This document shows, one piece after another, positions 54,724 to 64,000 of a stretch of 64,000 bases of DNA (position 1 is its first letter; every line of letters begins with the position of its first letter). The position numbers were made by a program, and so were the translations under genes. The notes below the pieces were generated by a model that was given only the letters and a program-made list of their open reading frames with translations, was not told the DNA's origin and ran no database searches. The stretch spans positions 8,752,001 to 8,816,000 of the forward strand of contig BSBM01000007.1 in assembly GCA_027924585.1 (NCBI GenBank), written 5' to 3'. This stretch comes from Larix kaempferi (taxonomy: Eukaryota; Streptophyta; Pinopsida; Pinales; Pinaceae).

Positions 54724-55612
54724 TTATAGATTCTGATTTAGAATATGATTTACACTCTGATATGTAGGTGATTACATCTCCCACATCATATTCCCAACCC
54801 TTGGATGCACAAAAGACCCTATAACCCCCAAGTTCTCCAATTAAGAAACTAAACAATTCTATGTTTTCAAACACTGTGTCACTTGCCTCTATTGCACTTT
54901 TGTCTTTCATATATTTCATTGGTTGGAAAGCCTTGTTTTTGGCCTTCTTTGGATTGATATTCCACACATCTGGACCTAACCCCATCACTCATGGTTCAAA
55001 ATTCAAGTCCTCACACTCTCTAAGATTGCTCAGCTGTTAGGGTGATCTAGTTTCTCACACTTTTCCTATTGAAACTATGTTTGATCATGGAGACTCCACA
55101 TATTTACTGGTTTATGCTCCATATGGCTCACATTATGATATTTCAAAGTTGCATGATCTCATTTTTAATATCAGAAAGGTTCTACATCAGTTTGAGAAGA
55201 AAGTACAAGAACTAGTGCACCACATTGTAGCTACAGAAAAAATTGATCCCGTTGAGTTCATTGTTTCTCCTTGGGAAGGAGTATGCATAGATCTTCTTTC
55301 CATCATTGATTATGTTTTCAGATATGATTATATATGTTATAGCAGCAAGAAAAATTCATTTTATGGTCCTCCATCATCGGAAGATGAACTTCATAGAGAT
55401 TCAGCACATGGTTCTTGCCTACACAACATTGATGCATTGATGCATGATCATGACATCCACAATCTCTTCATCAAGTCATTTACTCAGAAGCATCCCATTC
55501 GGCTCATTCAGCTAATTCAAATGAGCAACATTATAGTATGAAGACATCAAGCATGTCCATTTTTTAGGGTGGGTTTTGTTCCCATGAGGTTTTCCCTATT
55601 TCCTTGGTTTAC
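54724..55612. other. Unassigned segment between solo LTR and CACTA element
   Basis: A 154-codon open frame (55077-55541, +) begins MFDHGDSTYLLVYAPYGSHY and a 117-codon frame lies on the other strand (54635-54988). I recognise neither. The plus frame could be a remnant of element H or of a captured gene. The closing TTTTTAGGGTGGG and GTTTTCCC near 55560-55600 recalls copia non-coding DNA but proves nothing. Confidence 0.35.
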
Positions 55613-55739
55613 ATGCACTAGTGGATTTGGACCCAAAATATGATGACAAAATCCGATGATCTCCGACGAAAAAGGACTATGTCGTCCGATTTCACCATAA
55701 AATTTTCAAAATTTGATGATTTTTTAAAATTGATAGAAG

Positions 55740-55975
55740 GAGACGTCGGATATCCAACGGATATGTCGATATCCGACGAGGCCCCTGGGATATCCAATGG
55801 ATCTATGGATATCCGACGAGGCCCCTGGGATATCCAACGACTCTGTGGATATCCGACATCATATTAATCCTTAGGATGTCGGATATCCGACGGCAAGCTA
55901 TACCACCCGATGATGTCAGAAATCCAACATCAAATTTCCAACGGTAACTAGGTTCAAGGAATCGGATATCCGACG
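55740..55975. repeat. Subterminal repeats of the CACTA element
   Basis: The core is the self-complementary 12-mer TCGGATATCCGA, perfect at 55879-55890 and 55962-55973, with half or mutated copies between 55747 and 55858. Within this, ATCCGACGAGGCCCCTGGG is tandemly repeated at 40 bp (55771 and 55811). In En/Spm such short subterminal motifs bind the second element protein, TNPA. Confidence 0.88.
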
Positions 55976-55995
55976 GAAGGATGACTTTTAAAACT

Positions 55996-56003
55996 TATAA
56001 ATA
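55996..56003 (+). promoter_or_regulatory. Probable TATA box of the CACTA transposase gene
   Basis: TATAAATA about 170 bp before the transposase ATG, just inside the subterminal repeats. Position and sequence only. Confidence 0.45.
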
Positions 56004-56168
56004 TTGAAACAATCCAACATGTTTGCTATACAAGCGACGATTTGCAGAAGTTTTTTTATTCAGCGGACTATTTTTCATTATTTCCATTGTTTTTGTGAGT
56101 CAAGCAAGCGAAGTGTGGAGCTTCATTTTCTAAGATTGATAATCTTCATTCAAGCTCTTTACGATAAA

Positions 56169-59100
56169 ATGTCAGCTAGCAATATTCCAGATCCAGACGA
56201 ACAAAATCGATAATTGCTTGCTAGATTGTGGGAAGGAGTTGAAAGAAGGGGTGATGGAAAATGCTATTGTCCATGTAGTCAATGCAAAGGATTTAAGAGG
56301 AGAAGAATTTTGATCACAACAGCTAGAAAACATTGTAGGGAGCATGGGCACGTTGAGGGGGGACATGAATACCATCCATTTGTAATTTTTGCATTATATA
56401 TGTTTTTATTTTGATTGCTTTTGTAAATTTATGTATTGATCGTGGTTTCAATAGATGGGGACTAACATGGACAATAAATATTGTTTTAATATTAAATATT
56501 TATTATAATATTTTTTTCTTTTGTGCATGTTGAATCTAGGGTATAGTAGAATAACTCATATATTTGTTCGTTACTGAGAGTAACCCATTCACCGGGGAAA
56601 GCACTTAACTCTCTAGATTTGTGACACTTTCCATCATGATAATAGAAATAACGACTATATTGGCATGTTGTAATTTCTCTTATATTTTCTCTATAGAAAT
56701 TACCATAGCATCATTTATCTTACCTTAGTGGAGTACTGTACGAGAAATTTTGGGTTATATTTGAGTAGCTTTGCTCAGTAATTGGGTCAATTATTATGTC
56801 TCTTGGATAGTTTGGATGCACCTATTTGACCAACAGTACAATCGGCCATTATTCTTTTCATCCCAACAGTACAAAATTTGTTACATTTAAACGCATCACA
56901 TAAATGTTTACATTTTGCGTTTGATATTTTTACATTTTGCGTTTGAATTTCTTATATTAACTTTTATCTATTGATGGTTTAATGTAATTATAAAGTAAAG
57001 GCATCCTAGGGCACTTCTTTCGGAGGAAGTGCTTCCAGAACAAGTACCGGAAGCTATGAATATTAATGGAGAACAAGTTAATGATCACATTGAAGAAGAT
57101 GATCATACTGATAACATAGTTGAAGATGATATTGCAAATAATTTGATCCATGATTCATTTAATGTTGGAATGGATGTTGATGATGATCATGATGATCATG
57201 AAAATGATGAATATTTTGATGATATTCATGATATACCTCTTCTTGATAAGGCATATGAACCCCTTTATGAGGGCTCCAAGACAAATCTTCTCTCTGCTAT
57301 ATTGTTGATAATGAACTTGAAGGTTATGAATGGTCTTTCAAACATATCATTCACACGTATGTTAAGGTATGTAATATATTCCATCACAAAATATATATGA
57401 TTGTGTATTTTATTGTTAATTCATATATAAGTTAAATTATTACAAATGAAATTTGTTTCATTAATATTGATTCTATATTATATTAACTAGATTTTTATTT
57501 TAATTTGTTGTAGCATGATATGTGAATATTTGTTACCACTGTCAAATATTTTACCTCACACATATCGAGATTTATCTGCCATCATGAAAGAAATTGGAAT
57601 GCAGTATGAAGCAATTCATGCATGCCCCAATGATCATGTTCTATATTACAATCAGCATGAATTTGCAACAGAATGTCATGAATGTCATATCAATAGATAT
57701 TGCACAGATCAAGTAACTAAAAAGGATCCTCGCAAGGTTCTACATTATATTCCTATTATTCCACGTTTGCTACGACTGTTCAGGTGAAAAAATATAGCGC
57801 AATTTATGGATTACCATGCATGGAACAGAAGTCAAGATGACATTATTCGAATGCCTGCAGATGGGTCTGCATTTAGAGATATGGAGGAAAAATGACCTCA
57901 CTTTAAAGAAGAACCTCGTAATCTTAGGATTTATTTGGCAGCAGATGGTGTCAATTCATTTGTAGAGATGAGATCTGTTTACTCAGTGTGGCTTATTTTT
58001 GTTATCAACAACAACATTCCTCCATGGTTGACAATAAAGAGGGAGCACATAATGTTGTCGATGATTATTCCAGGTACGAACCCTGCAGTTTTTTTTTTAA
58101 TGTAGTGGTATCTCATTTGTCGTATTTTTGTCGCATAATGTCATATATATATTTAATGTTTTTCTATTATGCAATATGGTTTCATATATATAATCTAAAT
58201 GGTATGTCTCATAATTATATTTTTTATATGTTCAAAACAATCAGGTAAGTACCAAGTCAAAGATATGAATGTATATATCGAACCTCTTATTGACGAGCTA
58301 CTGAAGTTATGGAATGGCATCACTATGTATGACGTATCTAGACCAATACAACAAAGGCAATTTCAATTCCATACAATGCTTGTATGGACAATACATGATG
58401 CCCCAGGGTTAACCCATTTTTGCGGTATGTAATTATAAGTTCCACTTTGTTTGCTTTTAATTTTACGAACTACTAGTTAATATACTACGCACGCATTTTT
58501 TTCTAAATAATCCAGTCATTTTGTATATAATTATAATTGACATAGATATTCCATCTCTTTATGTAGGTCTTCAGACAAAAGGGAAATTTGCATGTGTAGT
58601 TTGTGGTCCTAAGATCAAATCTCATCATTCAAAAATCTTAGGAAAGCAGGTGTTTGATGAGTATAGTCACTTCCTCTCTAAGAATCACAGGTATTGAACT
58701 ACCGAAAAACATTTGTTCAATGGAAAGCAAGAGACTGCATTAAAACCGCAGAGAATGTCACCTCGCCTATGGAAGTTGCAATATAATAGAAATTGTCAAG
58801 GTACATATAATGAGTCATCGTATATGTTATGTTATATTGTATTTTTTAATATTGTGTGTTGTTTACTGTAATTGACATTGATTTATGTAATCTCATGATT
58901 GTCGTTCATGTGATCATGAAGGCATTACTGGGCTTCCATGAGGAATGAAAAGTTATCCTAGACAATTTAGTAGGTTTCCCTACTATGAGCACCTACAAAT
59001 TGCTCATCTATTTGATACAATGCATATCGGAAAGAATGTGACCGAAACATTATGGCGAATATTGGATGGAAGGAGTGACAAGGAAAAAATTATCAAAATT

Positions 59101-61149
59101 TGCAAAGACATTCAAGATAGCAACCATGCAATGAAAAACGTCATTCAATTTCATAGAAACAGAGAGAAAAGTAATATCAACTCACTTCCATGGATGTTAA
59201 TGAACCAGCAAAGTAATGTTGTAAAATAAGTCATTCGAAAAATTAAACTTCCCACTGGATTTTGTGCGAACATGAAGAATATCATAACAAATAAAGGTGA
59301 TTTCGCGGGGGTGAAGACTCACGATTGGCATGTCTTCATGAAGGTAATTATTATGGCATGGATTTAATTTATTTTTTTCCTATTCCAGTCAATATGGTTG
59401 GTATATTTTTTCTTTGTCTACTCTAATTTGTTTAGAAAATGAAACGATTTGTATATTATTGTTACAGTATGTTCTACCTCTCTCTATCCCAGACAACTTC
59501 GACAAAAATGTCAAGCAAATAATATATAGTCTCAGGAAATACATGAGGTAAGTGGTGATTTTTTCCATGCGCTTAGTGTTTTTTTAATTCAACATTGAAC
59601 TTACATTTGATTTTCGTTCTCTAATTCATGCTACGTAATATAATTTTTTATTCCTTTAATCTCTTGATTTGGTTGTCATGTCACTTGTAGATGGTTTTCA
59701 TCTAAAGAATTCCATAAAGAAGACATAAAGTATTGGAGGAGAGAAATTCCTCATATCATGTGTTAAATGCAGAAGCATCTACCTTCGGCATTTTTCAATG
59801 CACGGGAACACTACCTCATACACCAACTTGAGGAGATTGAACTGTGTAGACCTGCGCACTCAAGGTCCATGTGGATGGTTGAGAGGCACTTGAAATTTAT
59901 GAAGGGTTTGGTTAGACAACGAGCATATGCTGAGGGTTCTATGATGGAGGGATATATGGTATACCAAAACATGCTATATATTAGTGAATATCTTCCTAAG
60001 TTAGCATCAAAGCTCAATTTACGTCGCATTTGTGATTCGGAATGGAATAACAATTTTGAAGGGAAGTACCCGAAGGGTCAAGGTAGATCAAGGAAGGTGA
60101 AAGGTAATATAACACATTTGAATGGTGATTTTTATGTATATATAATATCATATATATTCTATTTTTAATTTTAATTGACTATACATTTGTATTGAATTTT
60201 AATTTTGTTGTCATCAAATAGTTGGTTGAGAGTGGGATGCAATTCATTTATACATCGCAAACAATCTTGACTGGATGAAGGTATGGATCGAACAATGTGA
60301 ACAATCTAGTCATGGAATATCATGGGAAGGTGTGGCTTCATTGGTTAAAGCTGCACATCGCAATGGAGACACCAATCTAACACAAAGGGAAATCGATTTA
60401 GCAAGAGGTTTAAAAGATTAGCAGGTAATCATATTAATCAACCACACTACTTTTTTTTTGTAAAAAATATTGTCGTCGTACGTCATGCTGATTTTTTTTC
60501 ATTGTATGGCATTATAAACATGCACTAGTTAATCATAAATATTGGATCATTATGTAATCTTTTCCTGTATGGCTTGTTGTAGGTAAAACACCATAAGGCT
60601 ATGTGGTGCAATGGATGTAGATATCGCACCAAAAAGTGGGATGAAATGAAGAAAACATCTGATTGTGGGATATCTACAGTCTTTGAGGTGACCAATGTTT
60701 CTTCTAGAAGTGATAGACATCTAGAACTCTCTGAACATCGATACTATGGGTATTTGGAAGACATTCTTCAGTGTGACTTTAACTCCTTCAAGGTATTTCT
60801 GTTCATTGTAAAATGGTGCAGGTCTTGATTAAATCCACGTGATCTCGATAAAACAATAATTGAACATGATAATGGATTTACCATGGTAAATATAAGGTTG
60901 TTTGAGCCAGGAACAGAGTCTTATGTTCTTCCAACCCAATGTGAACAGGTATTTTACTCTGAGGTTCCAGGTAGAGTGGGGTGGTCATTTGCTGTGAGAC
61001 ACGATCCAAGGGGACGACCAGTAAAGTATAACGTATATGAAGGTAATGAAGACGTTCTCCAAGAAGAAGACGTCGTAGAATATGGTCATGATCAACACGA
61101 GTTAGATGATCATGGTCTAGGAGAAGATGTTGAAGAACTTATTGAATAA
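56169..61149 (+). pseudogene. TNP2-like CACTA transposase, about ten exons
   Basis: Exons by GT/AG and family similarity: 56169-56381 (transposase-associated domain: CPCSQCKGFKR, HCREHGH), 57009-57366 (acidic, then AYEPLYEGSKTNLLSAIL), 57514-58073 (IHACPNDHVLYY, ECHECHINR, IYLAADGVNSF), 58245-58424, 58567-58800 (HLFNGKQET), 58920-59343 (HLFDTMHIGKNV, GVKTHDWHVFMK), 59468-59547, 59691-60103 (SMWMVERHLKFMKGLVRQRA), 60222-60424, 60583-61149 (HRYYGYLEDILQCDF, PGRVGWSFAVRHDP; DUF4216/4218-like). The gene would cut and paste the element. In-frame stops at 56211, 57784, about 57892, about 58687, about 58940, 59227, 59763 and later make it a pseudogene. Exon ends are inferred. Confidence 0.85.
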
Positions 61150-61582
61150 GATGATGTCTCATACAATGTCCATCAATATTATATCAACAATGACATGATG
61201 ATTGTAACTGACATCAACGTCGAGGATGATATGGCCAATCCTTATAGACAATGACTCAGATGAAGAAGATGATGAAGATCACCATTGAAGTTTACGAGGT
61301 ATGCAGTAATAATAAATTAATTATTTCTTAGTGAGTTTCCGTTTTCCTGTATGATATAATTAGAAACATTGCTTGTTTTAGAGTATGTCAAAAAACACAT
61401 TTAAAGTTTTTGTACATAGATATTTTGTCGGGTTATGGGGAATTGAGAGTGATGCAAGGGGGGGGAGGGGCCATAAGATCTTCCAACTTCACGTGGTTTG
61501 CCCTGTTTAGTAGAGAACATTAACTTATTCTTGAAACAGAGAGAAGCTTAGTAAGGAAATTCAGAATTATCAAGACTCAAAC
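61150..61582. other. Sequence between transposase stop and microsatellite
   Basis: Continues with GATGATG-rich, Asp/Glu-coding-like text to about 61290, then AT-rich non-coding DNA with one G run near 61460. No gene seen. Confidence 0.5.
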
Positions 61583-62307
61583 ATCATCATGATCATAATC
61601 ATCATCATCATCATAATCATCTTAATCATAATCATCGTAATCATCATAATCATCTTAATCACAATTATCATCGTCATCATCGTAATCATCATGATCATCG
61701 CCATCGTCATCTTAATCATCATCATCATAATCTTAATCGTCATCTTAATCATCATCATCATCATCATCATCTTAATCATCAACATCGTCATCTTTATCAT
61801 CATCATCTTCACCATCTTCATCATGATCATCATCTTCATCATCACCATCATCATCATCGTCTTCTTCATCATTTTCATCATCATCATCATATTCATCATC
61901 CTCATCATCACCATCATCATCATCATCACCATGATCATAATCATCATCTTAATCATCATCTTAATCATCATCGTCATCACCATCATCGACATCGTCAATA
62001 GCATCATCATCGACATCGTCAATAGCATCATCATCGTCATCGTCATCGTCATCACCATGATGATCATCATCATCTGAATCATCATCATCATCATCATCAA
62101 CATCGTCAATATCATCATCATCGTCATCGTCATCTTCATCATCATCATCATCATCAACATCGTCATCTTTATCATCATCATCCTCATCATCTTCCTCATT
62201 ATCATTGTCTTCATCATCACCATCATCATCATTGTCTTCTTCATCATCTTCATCATCCTCATCATCGCCATCATCATCATCATCACCATGATCATCATCA
62301 TCATCTT

Positions 62308-62345
<38 letters not shown>

Positions 62346-62445
62346 ACATCATCAATATCATCATCATCGTCACCGCCATCGTCATCGTCATCGTCATTGT
62401 CATCGTCATCATCATCTCCATCATCAACATCGTCATCTTTATGAA
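61583..62445. repeat. TCA/ATG-type compound microsatellite, about 860 bp
   Basis: Nearly every trinucleotide is TCA or a one-base variant (TCG, TCT, TTA, CCA). It yields Met-, Ile- or Asp-only open frames on both strands, which are artefacts of the repeat. Larger units are duplicated: AACATCGTCATCTTTAT recurs at 61781, 62156 and 62426, and CGACATCGTCAATAGCATCA twice near 61985-62025. Confidence 0.95.
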
Positions 62446-63014
62446 CATGATTATGGATTAAATATGGATCAACAATACAAATATGGATCATAATTACTAC
62501 AGCTTAATTACTATTATTCAAGGCTGAATTAATATTACTATTAAAATATTGGGTTTAGAAGTAATATTTTAAATAAATCCATAAAAAAAATTATTTTATT
62601 TAAATCCACTTTTATCGTATGTTTGATTTTATTTTGTGTTTAGAAGTTTATTGTATTATTGTTTACTAGAATTTTATAATCAATTTGATAACATTACTTT
62701 AGAATATAATTTCAATAAACAATTGTATAATAAAACTTTGATAATTGCAAAAATATTAATTTTTAATTTTAAATATTATGAGTATTTTAGACATGTTTGA
62801 TTTTCCTCGTCGCCTCTTTATTCTTTATGCGTCAAGAATAAGCACAATGCATCACTTTACATTGTTTTTTTTTTCTTTTCAAGAAAGAAACCTCATAGGT
62901 AATCCCTTTTTATTATTTATTTTTTAATTTTTTCTTCATGTCATATTGATTGCAACATATTAGGATTTACTATTTCAAAAGGTTTTCTCATCATCAATCT
63001 TAATCCCTTTTGAA

Positions 63015-63164
63015 TTACAATTTGTTAAAATGAGACCAACCCTCCCTTTTTTGAGCTTGTGTTTACCATGGCTTGTAAATTTTGATCTATTACAATTTGT
63101 CTAAATGGGACCAACCTTCCCTTTTTTGAGCTTGTGTTTACCATTCCTTGTAAATTTTGATCTC
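63015..63164. repeat. 75-bp tandem duplication
   Basis: TTACAATTTGT begins at 63015 and again at 63090; the two copies share CTTTTTTGAGCTTGTGTTTA and AAATTTTGATCT with about eight differences. Confidence 0.9.
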
Positions 63165-63732
63165 ATGTTGTATTACGTTGCTAGTTTGATGAATTCTTGT
63201 AGATGATGCTTGAATAACTAGTAGATGATGCATGTATAACAGGAAGTTCATGGTAGACAACGGGTAACATATAACTTGTTCGTGGCACTTAAATTGTGAC
63301 CTATCGGTGTTCATCGATCACAAGTTAAGTGGTTGTGATAGTTTTATCTATATGATGTCTTGAAAACTTGTACACTCACAATATATCACTAACATAGTAT
63401 AATTGCTTAAGATCCCTCATTGCACCTTAAAATAGATGCACACTATAACTGTAAAAGTTTTACCCTATGACACACCACACATATCATCTTCTTTAAAGCT
63501 TTAAAACCACACACTACTTCCACATTGCACAATTGTTGATGAATACAAAATTTCAAACCTTGGTGCCCCCAACTGACAAATTTGTCACTACCATCTATCA
63601 TACTAAGCCTACCTCACCTCGTTGTCAATTAAGCATGTTTTACCATCTTCTTTTAATTACATCTCAACATTGTAATGACTTGTATTCATATTCGTATGAC
63701 TTGTAATGAATTGTACTTGTATTCGTATTCAT

Positions 63733-63808
63733 TTTCATCATCATCCATGGAATTGTCATCATCATCGTCATCATCCATGGAATTGTCATCATCATCGTCA
63801 TCATCATT
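63733..63808. repeat. 30-bp tandem repeat within a TCA microsatellite
   Basis: TCCATGGAATTGTCATCATC occurs twice 30 bp apart, embedded in TCA/TCG triplets, with a third partial copy. Confidence 0.88.
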
Positions 63809-64000
63809 AATACTTTAAACAATGTATTGTAATGGAACATCATTGACATGATGGAATCCCTATGGTTGGTGGAATTTTATCCCTTACTATTATTACAAAC
63901 CTTGTAGGTATTTTAAAGAACACACATAATCATCCCCTCCTAAAATTCCCATTTTGGAAAATATGCATTGTAAGGCTCTAACAACCCAAAAATTCCTAAG

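Larger units (their letters stand above)
51413..55612 (+). mobile_element. Element H: Ty1/copia retrotransposon, 5' part
   Basis: An LTR-like block ends ...GAAAATCTCACA at 52056 and is followed directly by a Met-tRNA PBS and a copia gag. The left end (TGTTGACTTAGG at 51413) is my best guess. Gag is cut by a solo LTR at 53260. No protease, integrase or RT is visible after it, and no 3' LTR, so the element is truncated or broken further by CACTA J. Confidence 0.7.
55616..61320 (+). mobile_element. Element J: CACTA (En/Spm) DNA transposon, 5' end and transposase gene
   Basis: The left end CACTAGTGGATTTGGACCC at 55616 is preceded by ATG (55613-55615) as the candidate 3-bp TSD. Subterminal repeats based on TCGGATATCCGA follow, then a TATA box (55996-56003) and a TNP2-like multi-exon gene (56169-61149). 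I could not find the matching right end (TAGTG with subterminal repeats) before 64000, so the element is truncated or extends past the window; the end given is that of the last recognisable part. Confidence 0.85.
62446..64000. other. AT-rich sequence without recognisable gene
   Basis: No coding motif, LTR boundary or CACTA right end is visible. It contains a 75-bp tandem duplication (63015-63164) and a short TCA-based repeat (63733-63808). Confidence 0.5.

Noticed and set aside
61570-62448. 292-codon Met-rich ORF (and Ile- and Asp-only ORFs) across the TCA repeat
   Set aside because: Any frame of a TCA/ATG repeat is open; there is no start context, domain or conservation.
62446-64000. Right end of the CACTA element
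   Set aside because: I looked for TAGTG preceded by TCGGATATCCGA-type repeats and found none, so no right boundary is claimed.

Overview
This window reads as a transposon-dense stretch of a large land-plant nuclear genome. It is AT-rich, and I found no host gene, tRNA, rRNA or CRISPR array. Almost every coding trace belongs to a retrotransposon or DNA transposon, mostly with premature stops. The families present (Ty3/gypsy with Ogre/Tat-like features, a chromovirus, several Ty1/copia, a TRIM, a CACTA transposon and plant mobile domain ORFs) are plant-specific. I cannot name the species; a big-genome vascular plant is an inference.

Layout. Element A (1-6030, +) is the 3' half of a Ty3/gypsy element ending in its 3' LTR. 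It lies next to, and probably inside, a related + strand element B. B is cut into three pieces: 6031-7953, 19338-19544 and 49254 to about 51412. The first gap holds copia element C (7954-19337, +), itself split by a chromovirus D (9049-15153, +). The second gap holds a large Tat/Ogre-like element E (19545-49253, - strand, TSD CCTAT). E's pol carries a 280-bp TRIM (27200-27479, TSD TCTGC) and copia F (27978-42388, +). F is interrupted by copia G (30034-37161, -, TSD AAGTG). So G lies in F, F in E, and E in B.

The right end holds copia H (from about 51413, LTR start inferred) with a solo-LTR-like block (53260-54723), then a CACTA element J (from 55616) with a decayed multi-exon TNP2-like transposase. 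An 860-bp TCA-type microsatellite and AT-rich sequence without recognisable genes follow.

The most unusual system is the shared 3' architecture of A, B and E. In A and E the integrase is followed by a second RNase H-like domain. In all three comes an antisense, two-exon plant-mobile-domain ORF with its intron at the same place (91-97 bp), then about 2-2.7 kb of non-coding DNA before the polypurine tract and LTR. That block contains hairpins whose arms change sequence together while the loop stays near 16-21 nt.
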